Of a DNA stretch of 64,000 bases, positions 1-14,100 are shown piece after piece. The translations under genes were made by a program, and so were the position numbers. How positions within the stretch are numbered: position 1 is the first letter of the stretch; every line of letters starts with the position of its first letter. A model generated the notes under the pieces. The model ran no database searches. It saw nothing but the letters and a program-made list of their open reading frames with translations, and was not told the origin of the DNA. This DNA is from Epiperipatus broadwayi. Lineage: Eukaryota; Onychophora; Udeonychophora; Euonychophora; Peripatidae. Location: NCBI GenBank assembly GCA_028023455.1, contig JAQFVV010006740.1, positions 143,501 to 207,500 on the forward strand, in the 5' to 3' direction.

Positions 1-1126
1 TATTATTATTTTTTAAAAAAGAATGGGTATGCATTATTGTTACAGGAAAAAAAAATTAATTGCAAACAAAAAAAAATTGCAATATTAAATGCTCCAGGTT
101 ACTGAATGTTAATATAGGCCCCAAAAATAAACATTCCCACAATAAAAAAACTATAAAATCATAAATTCAGAAAAAAATACACATTACAAGAATACAAAAA
201 TAAACACGGATATTCTGGGCTAATCTCAATTTCGAAAAATGTGAGCAAAAGAAAAATATAATAACATTAAATCAAATCGTAAAAACATTAGTATAAAAAA
301 TTCCATCCATACTACAATTTACTTCTCTTGCATCGTCTCTGCAAATAGCTACTTGGGGTGAACATATGGAATTGATCCAAATGTAAAAAAAAAATATATA
401 TTACGGAGCAATTATTTTTGTTCTGATTTTAGCTAACATAGATTAAATAAATCAATGTATTTGTCAAATCTTGTTAGTAATGTTATCTCAGTGCTGAAAA
501 GTATAACAAATAAAAAGATCTTAAAATTCCCACTAAAATATCCATTGGATATAAAAAGTAGCTACAATAATACGAAGTTTATCAACTGATGTAATTAAGC
601 TTACTTCTTTTGACAAGCCAAATAAATACTGGCACAAAATATTTCCAAGCAGCCCATCTCCCTACATCAATTATCAGTGTCATAGAAAACTATGATTTGG
701 CCAAGGTTCAGTGACTATTATCCTATCCATTATTACTTAACTATTTAGAAGAGCTGAAAAATCACAATATGATAAAAAGAAATCTACTACTATGTTTAGA
801 GATAGATCATTCATATATTGTGCTAAGTATCAGTGGGGGGGGGGGGGTGTTTGAAAATAATGTCACATATCTAAATTTAAAAAAGTCTACTATGTAATTG
901 AAAAAAAAAAAACAAATCTGCTGGTACATAGCCACATTATACACATTTCATCTGAATTTACAAGTGAGTTGCCACAAAAAAAGAATAGCAAATATGATTT
1001 AGCTACTTAATATATCTAGGAAACTCACACCAAATGTAGCTTTCAAAATTTTCACAAATTTATGAAAAGTCACCATTGAGAGGATGTTAAGTCACACCCT
1101 ATATAACTTGCTTCTCATATCTTTAT
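1..1126. other. AT-rich non-coding stretch with a 13-base G run
   Basis: No coding signal is visible on either strand. The stretch holds many short A and T runs and one uninterrupted run of 13 G at 835-847, unusual in such AT-rich DNA. Just before the next feature the unit TGCTYCTCATATCTTTATATG occurs twice in tandem (about 1109-1150). Confidence 0.6.
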
Positions 1127-1318
1127 ATGCTTGCTCCTCATATCTTTATATGTTTCATCCCAATTACCATTAGCATTGGAGATCATCCAAGTCTATGTTT
1201 CAAATGTTCTATATTAGGTCATATTGTATCTCAATGTGGCACTGGGGATTGCACAAAATTTGGCAAGATTGATAAACTGAATCACTTGTGTAATAATAAG
1301 CAAAAGCCTAGGTCATAG
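1127..1318 (+). pseudogene. Gag-like fragment with a CCHC zinc knuckle
   Basis: The 63-residue frame has one canonical retroviral-type zinc knuckle, C24-X2-C27-X4-H32-X4-C37, with the usual Gly-His pair. A second copy follows at the same spacing, C42-X2-F45-X4-K50-X4-C55, in which one Cys is Phe and the His is Lys. Two adjacent knuckles are typical of the nucleic-acid-binding end of Gag or LINE ORF1 proteins, which coat the element RNA. The second knuckle should not bind zinc, and the frame stops soon after it. I could not confirm a protease downstream, so the element class (LTR retrotransposon or LINE) is open. It may belong to the LINE relic 1.3 kb downstream on the same strand. Confidence 0.5.
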
Positions 1319-2662
1319 GGCAAATGTTTATCTGAAAATACTTCATCCACTTCAGAAAGAAATGCACAGATATGCATATCCTCTGCTGATATTGCTATGA
1401 CTACTGACAGACTCTTCTGGGAATGAGATAAAATATAAGATAAACCAACTAAAACAACCAATAGCAAAAACAAATACTCCAAACAAATCAATAACTATGG
1501 AAATCCAATCTCAAGTCAGTCATAAAATACACTTTCACATAGCTGTAGACTCATATGAGATTGACACATGAGATTTAGATCTCATCTCTCAAGCCATGGA
1601 CTAAACCAATATTGGGACACATGATTTAATTGTCATATCTTACCATGATATCATGTATAAAGGACATTTCTCACTAATAACACATGTGATGCAATTGATC
1701 AAATAAGCACTTCTATTCTGAGAATGATATAAAGATCAAAACACTTGAGCCAGGCTTTAACTATGCCAACAAAAGCAATGATACAACAACCCAAACATAC
1801 AATATGAACAACATGTGGAATCTAAACTTGCTCAAAAGAATCATATAGTTAATTCAATTTCTAAAGAATCACCATTGTGACATATTCATCTGAACAAAAA
1901 AAAATCATTATCAACCTAATTATCTATCACTAATGCTCATAATAGAGACCATATTTTATATATAAACCAAACATAAGTTTACTATATTTATATATTGAAG
2001 GACTGTTGATAAGTACAAAAAATTCATTAACAAATGTAAACATATCATCATCAATTCAATACCTATCTCTATTTGAAATTTAGTAAGCCTTCAAAAACTT
2101 TTTAAACAAATCTGATTGACAAGTTATCATTCAAAGAAATCTAATAAAATGGCATACTAAAGGCATAAATACAATCTGGAAGACATTTCACAAATTAATA
2201 ATGCCATAACATCTGTAAACTACTAAACAAAATAAATCTATTGATTATGCTTTATATCCAGAATGTAATTATATATACATTAAAAATAATACCAAACTTA
2301 AAGCTCATAAGAACTACTGTTAATTATATAAGATCAATTTCATTTCAAGATTGGCATTCCTATTTTATTAAAAGATACATTTTTTTCTGATACCAATGCT
2401 GACATGGAAATACTTGAGCAGCAAAAATCTAGTCTAAAAGTAGCTGATCAATATTTTCCCACTAATCACTATAATGTAGAATCTCCTCAATTTTTTTTAT
2501 TACAAATCAAAAAAATATATTAAGAAATCATATAACTTGAAACACACACCTCTATACCAACAGATATTATCCCAAATAATATCTACAGACAGAGTGATTA
2601 TACCATAATTCCTTGTCAACATAAATGCTAAAATCAACATTGCTCAAGGGATATTAACATTT
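1319..2662. other. Unassigned AT-rich stretch between two retroelement fragments
   Basis: Both neighbours are retroelement fragments on the plus strand, so this may be their decayed interior. I could not align its short open stretches to a known domain. No tRNA-like or terminal-repeat structure is visible. Confidence 0.3.
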
Positions 2663-3300
2663 ATGATCTTTCACCAACCCACTATTTTGTCTCAGAAAAA
2701 AATTAAATACAATATTTCCTTTCTAAATAATTTGTGTCTTATTACACTTGAGGATATTGATCAAAAAATCCTTGCAAGAATAATTTTAAAAAAAAAACAA
2801 CTCATAAACTTATTCTGCCAAAACCATAACTTCACATTACATAGTAAAAGTTTACTCTGTTTTTCAAATCATTCAGTTAGTATAAAAATCAGTCTTGTTT
2901 GCAAAAGAGAACAAACTTACACATTATGTCACATATCAAGTTGACTTAAGACAGCTTTTGATCTAGTAAATTGAAAATAACATTTACTATATTACATAAA
3001 CATCTGTTTAACATAATAATTTGATGATTACTATTTAGAACTACTTTAGTAATAGATCAATTAAACTGAGGACTTATAAAGACTGTCAACATCTTTTAAA
3101 CTTAGTCATGACATTTCACAAGGCTCATCATTTGTGTCATTGCTATTTACAATTTATATTTATCCTCTGATTAAAAAAATTGAATAATGCACATGTCTTT
3201 TCATTCATCAGCATGGAACTCATCTAATTCATATTTTTGTTGACAATGCTCAATAATCTTCAGAGGCATCCAAAACATTTCCATCATTTTGAATATTTTT
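2663..3300 (+). pseudogene. LINE reverse transcriptase relic (CR1/L2/jockey-like)
   Basis: A single plus-strand frame runs through the whole interval, broken by stop codons but apparently by no frameshift. In order it shows a piece resembling the finger region (NISFLNN, near 2710), KTAFDLVN at 2948 matching the motif A region (family form AAFDTVDH), ISQGSSFVSLLFTIYI from 3113 matching the motif B region (family form PQGSVLGPLLF.IYI), and HIFVDNAQ near 3230 matching motif C (H.YADDTQ). In LINEs this enzyme copies element RNA at the nicked target. In motif C the second catalytic Asp is Asn, and there are several internal stops, so it is inactive. The distances between motifs match the family. 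The match is to the CR1/L2/jockey type of non-LTR RT by eye; the exact clade is not resolved. Confidence 0.6.
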
Positions 3301-6300
3301 AAAAAATTCCACCATCGACAGTTTTTATAATTCAAATTTGCAAGTCATCTTTATGCAGGCCATAAGCTTCCATCTTTTTTCATGAGTAATTTATCATATT
3401 TTTTTTGCAACCCAATTAATCTATCTAAAATGCAATTAAGTTATCATTTAAACAGACTTATCATGAACACATTCAGTATGAAAATGAAAACATTCTGTCA
3501 AAAATACTATAGACCATTATGAAATTTCATATAGAAAATGCTATTCTTAGTGAAATGTTTGCCTACTATAGCTCATGAGTGTGGTTTTTTAACCTGTCCT
3601 ATAACAAAATTATGTCTATAATAAAAGGATATATCTGGGGTTTATCTCACATTGTCTGTCCATTAGAATATCATGTTTTTCTATATGCAAAGAATGGCTC
3701 AGCATGATACATTTGTAATTTATATTAGAGTCAAATGTATATTATGACACTTTTTAATCCTATGCATATCACCACCCCCTCTCTGATATTATTTCTTCTT
3801 TCAATTTCATATTTAAACAATGCTTTGTGACAGATTATGACATTTAACATGCGGATATATTAGACTAGTATAACATCCAATCTTTTATTGGTATATTATT
3901 TAGAGATTTAAATAAAAAGAATTACTAATCAAGACATCTTTGGATAATCCTTCTAGTTGCTAAGACTCTCACCAAATTCCAAAATCTTTGTGATCCTTAA
4001 TCATGGTTAAAACTTTTTTTTTCAGTTTATTACAAGAAACAATTCAAACCAGAATGTTTATTATTAATTGATTCAAGCTAAATTTTAAAACATATTTTAT
4101 GCAATAATTATTCCAGAAAAAATGCTAACTCTTTTTTGAACCTTTCTTCTCATCACTGCCCCTACTCCTGTTTCATAAACATGCAATAAATCTCAAGAAA
4201 TTACTTTAAAAAAATAATTTTAGCTATATATGAAATTATTCACATGGTAATCACCTTGGGATAATATGCTGCTCTATAACATTTGACAATGGAGAAATAC
4301 AATAAACTCAAAAAAAAAAAAAAGGAATGGTTCAACTCACACCTATACCCTCTCAAATTTTTACCCAGGAACATCACGACCAAAAATTTACAATCTATCT
4401 CAGTTGTGCTCTATCATAACTTAAGCCTTTATTTCCATTAACATTCCTTTTTATATTTTATTCATGAAAATAAATGTCTGATCCTTTATTAGTTTTGTCA
4501 TAATGATTATGTACTATTAGAGGTTAATGCTCTTCAAATTTGAATAACACTTCATTGGATTTAAACAACTTATTGTACTAACTGTAAAATTATAGTTGTG
4601 GTTTTATCATGCTTTTGTCTATAAAACATAAATTTATTCTAGTGTAAATATGTTTATATTGGTATGTAATTTGTTATCAATTTTATAAAAAGATAAAAAC
4701 AATTAGTTAACTTTTTTTTTTCTAAAAACATCTTTATTCACCTATGTACGTTTATTTTTGAATCTACATATAATTTAAGGAATACGATTTTAATAACATA
4801 ATTTTTAGAATTACTAATTAATTTATTTACATTTGGATGACATAAAATAAAAAATTAAATAAATTATTGACTAATATTTTTGAAATAAATGTAGATTGAA
4901 TATTATTTACAAACAGGATAAAATTATTTTTTAAATTATTTTTACTTCTATTGTTATTATAATATTTATTATTAAATTTATTTAATATACGTAAAATTTG
5001 ACATCTTTTATAAATATAGATCTTTCCATTACAATGTAAAAAGATTTAAAACTTGCCATTTTATATATCATTAGTAGTAATTTAAAGTGAATATATGCTC
5101 ATTCTTGGATCGAATTGATAATTTATAGCGTGTTTTATGATCATTATGTCTAGACATTTGTAAATGTAAAAATGGAATTATTATAATTTGCTTTTTATTG
5201 ATATTAAAATTTATTTTCTACGATAAAAATTATATTCAAATTTATGCTATTTCAATTGTGAAATTTATATAAAACAGTTTCAGTAATTTTTTCAGAGTTG
5301 TAAACAAAAACATCAACATATCCAGTATCAATTTTAATAATTTTAAACATAATAATTAAAACAGATCTTTGGCATGTGGATAAGAAAAAGAGTATATTTG
5401 GATAATTATAGAAAAAACCAAGGTCATCCTTTTACCAATTTGTAGTACTTGCCATTAAAACTAGCATATTATCCATAAATTTTAACAAATGCATAATAAA
5501 TTTTATTGTAAATTTATGTACAGAAAGTATACGTAAAGCATTTCTAATATTTGTAGACAAGCTGTAGAACCACATAATTTAGTGGCATCTAACAAACTAT
5601 AGTATTACATTTTATATAAAAGAATATTTTTGATTTTACCAATAATTTCAAAAAGTAAAACAATTTTATATTTAGCAAATATCAAAATGTCTTGAAGCAA
5701 TGTAGTAATGCATTTAGCAGTTTTATATATATAAGGATTTCCAAAAAATATTATTAGTGTGAGATGATTTTTATCTTTGTTGCTCTCTGGCTGTTATTGT
5801 TTTAGATAACTCTAAATACAAAGATTTAAACTATGGTAAAAAATGGTACATTTTTTTATGTAAAATATCTGAGTTCCCTAAACTACAAATGTTCATTATT
5901 AATAGCAAGCCATTTGTTCCTAGGATACCACACATTCAATGTAAATCCAATGAATAATTACCCATCTGCACTGTAATATTATTTAGTAATATTTTGGTAT
6001 GTTCCATAGTGTATATAAGTTGACCTAAAGCAACCAGTTTTTTATTCCTATATATAATGATTATTCAGCATTAGTCTTAAACCAAATACCTATTATTAGA
6101 CTAAATCTGCATCATTCTGAAGCTTGGTTATATGCTCTTATCTTTTATATATAGTGACCTTTTATTTAGGTCCCTGTATTTAATAATCCAAAATTTTAAA
6201 TCATAATAATATATCTGGCATGAAAATCTTAATAAGTAGCTTTTAAATAAAGACTGTTCTGGATACACTTGGAAATCTGCTTGAGTGGAGATGAGATTTC

Positions 6301-7995
6301 AAACCCAGTGTAGGTTTGAAACTAGGGATAAAACAACAGTTTAAAAATATTGTTATTAATTGGGAGATAAATATATTGCTATTTTATTATTATTGAATAG
6401 CAATTGAAATAAATAAATAATTAAATCAAATTTGTAAATCTTGTTAAATGAATCATTACAGTTAATTCTTAAGCATATTTTTTTGTAGTGAATTGAAAAT
6501 AGTTTTTGATATTATGGGTAGTTATTAAAATGAAGCCTGAGGGGAAAATGTTAATGTATTCACACTAAGATTATTGGTAAATTTCTTACCACAATGCCTT
6601 GTAATAAAAACTATATATATTAAATCAAAGTTATATGGGGGAGGCTTGATTAAGAAAAAAAGAACTAAACAACCACATACTTCAACTCTGATCTTCTAAA
6701 ATAAGGAGGAAAAAAGCTAAAAATCAGAAAATTTTGGAATCTAATTGAATGTGATTATAATATATTGCTATCTAAAAACATGGAATAAAAAAAAGAAACA
6801 TTGCTATCATTTTAAGCACAATCTCCATGACCGTATAGTTCTTAGGATTCACGCTGGAGAAGGAAATGAAAGCCATGGGGTTAAGTCTTTATCTAAATAA
6901 ATATTGCTTCAAACCCAGAAAAATTCAAGAAAAAGTAAGCTTTTGCTTGTATTTTATTCATATTTTTAAAATCTTTTCTTTAAAAATGATGCACAAATTA
7001 TTTATAGTTAAAATAAGAAGTTGATAATGTTTGTATTTAGTGTGCCACTCTTATTGTCCAGCAGAACAATATTGTGCTTGTAAATTAAAATCTCAAAAAA
7101 ATAATAATAATAATTCGAGATAATTTTGAAGACAAGTGTTATGATATATATAATAAATAAATTAAAGAGTCATTTTTGGAATCATCTAAATTTTAATAAA
7201 ATAAAAAAAAAATAATTGTGTGATTTTATTATCTATTCTCATCTGCTGATTTTTTTTCATGCCAATTTTGTATAATGATAGAAATGAACGATTACAGATT
7301 CATTAAAACTGCTCAAGATATTGTACTTGTAATTGGATAAATTATTTTTAATAGTGCTAAACAATTATTACTTTGTCAAGGGAAATATAATAAAATAAAT
7401 CTTTACTTTTAAAAATTTTACAGTGCAACATGTATAAATAAGATTTTAAAAAATGTTTGAAAAATGTCCTAATTACTTAAAGTTGTTACATTTACCACGG
7501 AGGAAAGAACATAATCAATAAATCATTTTAAAAAGTTAAATGTATTAATTGTAATAAAATTCTAAAGTTACTTTCAAGAAAAATTATCTGGATTAAAATG
7601 TAAATAAATGGATTTTAGTTGTGATACACTTGAAGACCTTTGAATATTGCCTTATTATATTAGCATCAAACAGGATAATAAATATATATGCATTATCTGG
7701 AATGTTTGCTTATCATAATATCAGTTCTTATCATTTTAACTCACATGGATGAAATAACTTGCACGAATCGTATAAAATTTAATGGAAGAAAATGTTCTTT
7801 TATTTTTTTATTATTGCTGTGTTAGGTATAATACTTAAGTCATGTGTTATTTGGGAATTTTTTTTTAAACATATATGTTTTATTGAGGCATGAAATATAT
7901 TGGGTTAAAGAAAAAAATGTGTAAAATATATACATCTATTACATGTATTTTTATTTTTCAGTTAAGGGAAAACATGATATATATATATATATAAA

Positions 7996-8000
<5 letters not shown>
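3301..8000. other. AT-rich non-coding stretch
   Basis: I see no supported gene here. The first few hundred bases may be the decayed 3' end of the LINE relic. The rest is dominated by A/T runs and short direct repeats. Stop codons are dense in all six frames. Confidence 0.5.

Positions 8001-8071
<71 letters not shown>
8001..8071. repeat. (TA)n microsatellite
   Basis: About 70 bases of almost uninterrupted TA dinucleotide, preceded by a shorter TA block at 7977-7992. It is self-complementary and can form cruciforms. Confidence 0.95.
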
Positions 8072-8075
<4 letters not shown>

Positions 8076-10500
8076 TATCTAGAGAGAGTGAGAGAAATAT
8101 TTATTTCTCTCATATTTTAAAACAGATTTTACTGTATATTAATAAAGAGTGAACTTGCATATATTTTGTCAAAGATATATTAGAATGACCAAATTATTTT
8201 CTTATATAAAAGAAAATTTGATATAAGTTTTTTTTTTCATTTCATAATTTTGTATAGAAATGAACTTGTCCACTTTGAATACAAATGCAGGTTGATATTT
8301 ATTCCTTAAATACATTGTGCTCTCTTTAACAAAAGTATAGTTGTCATTTTAAAATAATTAATGATCATTTGACATATATATATAGATATTATGTATATAT
8401 ATATCATTTGACATATATATATTGGTTTGTCTATTGATACATTAATAGTTCTGCATTGTGAAATGTAATATTATATCTCCACTGTTCTTGTTGGTGTTGT
8501 TTTACCTTGCTATAATATTGAGAATGAATTGTGACATTTTTTGCTGATAGGATGTTCCAATAGAATAGCATCCAATGGATTAATATTATTATTGAACAAG
8601 GGCTGATGGAGAGTCACCTATTGCTGATTCCATGAGAGGAAATGTTGGTAGAGGCTGAGTAGTAATTAATGCTTGTTAGCATAAATGATCCTAAAAGAAA
8701 AGATATCCATGGTCTGAATTCTATTTTTTTCATGATGAGGCAAAGCCCATATGTGTATACCCATAGAGAGGTAGTAGAATTAGCCATATTATTATACAAC
8801 TGTCATGTTGTTTTTATAGAGCCTCCCTTTAATGTTAAATCCCTCATGATAATATAGAGTTAGTTTTTTCCACCGTGTATGGTGAAGTATAGTAGTTCAA
8901 AATCATATGGCAAAGATAAAATAATGTTAGATTAAGAAACACCAATCTAGCTATACTGTTAGCCTAATTGAAGTAATGTTTATGATGTTGCATGATCATC
9001 ATCAGTTACAGACAGACCAAGCCAAGATCTATTAATACTTATGGAATTTATAGATGTAAGAGCAAGAGATGCATGTGAGCACTTTATCTTTGCTAATTAG
9101 TGATTTGACATCGGATTGGTAAGATCAGTTAAGTATTCAATAATTAGGTAGTGGACATAGGTAATGTTTTAGTGATGTATATGTGTATTTGACTTTAGAT
9201 GACTATTCCTACTTTAATACACCAAACCTATTCATCTCAAATCTTAATAAGTTATTAATTTCATAGAATATGATAACTGCTCTTATCATATTCTGATAAA
9301 AGAAATGGCTTTGATGGAATGTACTGCTTTTATAACTTTTGAATTCTAAATTTAAAGTTTGTGCATACTATAAAGTTTTCAATACACTGTTGTTGTTTTT
9401 TTAGTAATTTAAGTGTGAGTTTAACTTAAATAAGGTTTCATTATCTTATTCTCTAAGATAGGCTAAACTGTAATAAGTGATACTTTGAATTTCATTGTAT
9501 AAACGGGTTGTATCATTTGCTGATTATATAGTCAATGGAATACCAAGTATTTTCCCATCCATAAGCTCTTTTAATATCTTAGTTTTATTTCATGCCATGT
9601 CTTTGAATTAAAATTTGTAAATATTGTAAATAAAGTTTGTTGTGTTTAAAAATTTATTTAGTTGCCTGTAATCTTATTGCTAATCACCATATGTACACTA
9701 TTATTGTTATTGCTATCGACATATCAGAAGATTATAAATTGAAATCATCATCGACCAATATAGTACTATTAACTATATTATGTTATATCATAATAATTTT
9801 GTTAAGCCTATAATTTATTAGTACATCTAATGCATCATCACACAATAATCAAAATGTTAATAACTTAAGAGTACAGATTATTTTAAGTAAAAGATTAAAA
9901 GATAAATATAATTTGATTTAATTGGTTTAGTTAAATCTGCAGAGCTGTCATCCACTGATATTGATCACATGGTTTATAATTATTTGAGAATAGGAATTTG
10001 GTAAGTTATTGTGTTTATTTATTAAAAAGTTATTCCTATTTCTTAAATATTAAAGTTATAAGAGTTATTGAGCTCATAAAGTTTATGTGTAACTGCTAAA
10101 TATAATTTTTAATTTGAGTTTATATCGAGAGCTGTTTTGTTCATTCTATTCAGGTAGTTGTAAAATCCCTCTCACTGACCCAAATATATTGTGTATAATG
10201 ATTTTGAGTGTTTGAACCCTGAGAAAAATTAATTGTTAAGTTTCAAGGTAGAATTTGAACTTGTAATAAATTTTATAGATAGTTATTTATTATAGCTGGA
10301 CTTGAATTAGATTACTCTCACTGTTTATGAAAGTCAACTAAACTTTAAGATGTAAATTACTTCTTTTGTCATAAAATGTATAGTTTGTTTTAACTTCATG
10401 ATAAATATTCTGGTTATGTCAAGCTTGAAATCCCTATTTTTATTTAGCTTTTCGTTTTACCATTTAATACCATATTAGTTTATAGTTTAAGATTTCAGTC
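8072..10500. other. AT-rich non-coding stretch
   Basis: Nothing recognisable. A short duplication of an ATCATTTGACATATATATAT-type unit occurs near 8363-8420. The 61-62 codon frames on both strands near 8.6-8.9 kb overlap each other antisense and have no motif. Confidence 0.45.
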
Positions 10501-10800
10501 TCCATCATTAACATTGGTCTTCAATTTCACCTTGATCGTTCTTTTATTTATTCATTCTCATTTGAAATTAATTCATTATCATAATTGATTAATTAAATAT
10601 TAACTTTTATTCTTTTATAATCTTAACTATTCATTAACTCTTATTCTATCATCATCATAATCATTCATTATTCTCATATATCTTCATTCTTTTCTCCTCA
10701 TTCATAGACTCATTTCATTCTACTATTTAATTATTACTTCTTTCCATCATCCATTTAGTCATCTACATCATAATTTACATACCATTTCATTTATAAGTGT
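10501..10800. repeat. Pyrimidine-biased TCATT/TTCAT-rich tract
   Basis: The plus strand is strongly C/T-biased, with dozens of TCATT, TTCAT and TTCTC words and few G. It looks like a degenerate simple repeat rather than coding sequence. Confidence 0.5.
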
Positions 10801-11128
10801 AATTTTATAATCATTCCAGAGATATAATTATTAATTATTTTATTAGTTTGCTGAATATCAAATTTAACTCATCACATTTTGTTTGTGTGGATCTTAAGGC
10901 TGGTCTGACCAAAAGTATTTATATTTATTAGTCACATTATGATCTTCTTTAGATCTACAGTTTCATGCTAATTTTATTCAATACAGGAATCATTTCGTTA
11001 GTTTTACATTTTTGTTTCTTTATGCTTACATTCTTGATAATGAGAGTATGATAGGTTGCATGGGAGAATTTAGTTGTTAAAACGTGTGGCATGATTAGTT
11101 TATGACCAGTTAGACCAGGGAGAAGGTT

Positions 11129-11180
11129 ACAATATATATATATTGTATACTTTTATTAGCTTAGATATATATATATATAT
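11129..11180 (+). repeat. Extra partial copy of the left edge of the 3.1 kb repeat
   Basis: The 18 bp palindrome at 11129-11146, followed by a TTTTATTAGCTTAG segment and a TA run, repeats the first ~35 bases of the element that begins at 11181. The left end of this copy is therefore present twice in tandem. Such end duplications are seen in some retroelements that insert as partial tandems. Confidence 0.6.
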
Positions 11181-14100
11181 ACAATATATATATATTGTGC
11201 ACTTTTATTAGCTTAGTCTATTCTAAAATAAAATTTTAGTGTATAATTTTAAATTTTACAAATCCAATAATATTTACTTATTAAAAGAAGACCATAATGA
11301 AATATTAGATCATAGGGTTTGAACTGGAATTTAGCTAATGGAAATTTATAAATGATCTTAACTCAAAATACACATAAAAATAACCTACAGAGTCATATAT
11401 ATGCAGATGGATGAACAATTAATATTATTTAGTATTTAAAACCAGTGAAGTTTACATTGTAATTTTGTGAACATAATGCGTAGTAGAGACTAATATTTAT
11501 TGTGGGCTAGCATTTGATTTTAAAAATAGAAATTATTTATCTTCAAATCTTGCTATATTTAAAAGTAAATAAATAAGGTTTAATTTTACAAAATACTGAT
11601 TTAAAATTAAAACAGTAAATTCTATCTTTATTTAATTTCTAAAAATATTGTATTTCAATATTTTTTAAAAACGAAAAATCGGTCATTTCAAAATGATAAA
11701 CCAAAAACTTTCAAAATAAATGTTTGTTTCATAGAAAAAAGTGGGAAAAACCAACAAAATAAAAAAGTTTCAAACAATTTTTTTACTATGAAATTCAAGA
11801 GAGGGTAAAAAGAAAAGCTTCTTGATCGTAAAGGATAAATAACTAAGTTTTTTTTTTCTTGGTGATATTTTTTTTTAAAAAAAAAAACAAAGTTGGATTA
11901 AAAGCCCTAAAACCTTATGATTTACAACTCTACATCTATATACATGGATAATTATAAGCTTTGTTGTTAAAATAATGGAATAAATTAATTGTTTTTCTAC
12001 TGGGCAAGTCAATAATCGGAATTCTCAATAATCTCTTGAAAATTAATAAATATTGAAGAAATAGTCGGAGATGAATAATCAACGAATATATTCACTGAAA
12101 AGTAATAATAATTGTGCCATAGGGAAAATGAACTGCAGTAATACACAAAAGGAAATAAATAAACATCGTAAATATCCAGTAAGGATAGATAAAAGAATAG
12201 TAAATCTCTTGGAAACAGTTAAGTATATATATTTAAAATTCAATGGAACTAAATTAGCAATAAAGGAAAAGTGTTCATTATTATTCTGTATATATATATG
12301 AAATCTTAATTACAATGTGAGATAGAATTATTTATTCTAAGCCATACCGGCAGGGATGTCAGTTGCTATAGAATTTTAGCTGAAAAACATTGCAGGACAC
12401 TTTTTTAATTAAAATCAAAATTGTGCCTTTTACTATAGAGAGAAATATATATCATCTAAAATAAATAAGGCAAGCCACAAATAAATTTTTATTACTAAAC
12501 AAAGAACAAAACGAAGTATTATTGTTGCAGTAACTCAAATACCTCGTGCGAATCTTAGGATAAGCAGAATCTTCAAAAAAAAAAAAAATAATAAGAAAAA
12601 ATAAAAATGTTATGATAAGTTTATGGAGTGTGGAACAACTAGAATATTTAAAATTGTTTTTATACTTTAGCTGAGAGTTAAAAGACAACTTCTTTCTAAT
12701 GTTGGGATTTATATTTTTAATCTATGATTTGTTAGTATAATAGGGGGGGGGGAACTAAATCATTTAAAAAGGAATTAATTCAAGTGTTGTTTTATTAATA
12801 GTTATTAATAATTAGGTTGAGATTAAAGATTATTAATCATTTAAATAAACAAATAGGTTCAATATTTTAGTATGAAAGGGTATTTAAAATGATATATACA
12901 CAACCCAGATAGCACGTTGTCTATACATGTGCGAATGGATAAACTAAAAACAATGATTTTGTTCTTATGTAAAAGATAAAAGTATTAATTTTGTTTGCTT
13001 ACCAACCTCCAGAATTATGACCCTATGTTCTCACTTATTTTTTGTATTGTTACTTAATCATCAAGTACTACTATTATGTAGAGGTTGAACTAACGAACCA
13101 TGAATGGAAAAAAATGATAGTTTAATAAATTGAATGTGTTATATGTAGTTCACATACATAGGGATAAATATCTCAACATATAATAGGAAATTATTAGCTT
13201 TGTTTGATAATAATACTCCAAAGATTAATTTTCTGTTGTTATTATTATTATAATATATATGTATTATTTTGTTATAAGTTATTTTAAATTTGATATTAAT
13301 AGAAATGTTTATTATCATTTGTAATGAATATTATTAAAATTATTGTTTTAAAAGTTTTATTAAATTCTAATTGCTGCATATCTTTTCTGGGCTCATTTTC
13401 ACCACATCACACAATTCAAAATACACAATCAAAATTAAAATGAAAAGTCAATTCAATTTAAAGCAAATCTAACAGTTTAATAAGCATAAATATCTTATTA
13501 AAGATTTTTTTTTACTTGTTACATGCTGCCTTGATCCCATAGGTCATTGATGACATTGCCAATTATTAAAGTGTATTTATTAATATAAAATTAAATGATA
13601 CATTAGTTATTAGTGAAAGTATTAGTGTTAATCATAGTTTAGTTAATAATATTATTTTAATATTCAGTATTAAAGAACATACATATAAGCTTGATTATGA
13701 ATTTAAATTATAAGCTTTTTTTAATTTGTACACTATCCATGGAAATCTGTAAAATTACTATTGATATTCCATAGGTAGTATGAAGAATTAATATATCAAT
13801 GATTATCCTGAGATCTCCTTATTGTAAAGTTATTTTGTGATTATTGCCAATCTTAATTATCAAAAATAATAGGAATCACAGTTTATCTATAATTATCTAA
13901 TGGATTAATTTAATGAGTGATTGAATTAAAACTTAATAATTATAAATATAAGATATTGGATATTATTGTTAGCCATGAGAGTATGTAGATACTTAATAAA
14001 GAGGAGTATCTAGGTATTCTTATGCCATTGAACAAATATTTTGTATTTGTTTAATGTTAAGGGGATGTGATATGTTTATGGGTAAACAAGTCTCACATTA

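Noticed and set aside
6270-6345. Possible tRNA-like element (TGCTTGAGTGG and GTAGGTTTGAAAC)
   Set aside because: The A-box-like and B-box-like words are too close together and no fold or target duplication is seen.
7943-8152. 69-codon frame with a long run of Tyr-Ile
   Set aside because: Product of a (TA)n microsatellite. The same holds for the frames at 38443-38643 and 50399-50679.
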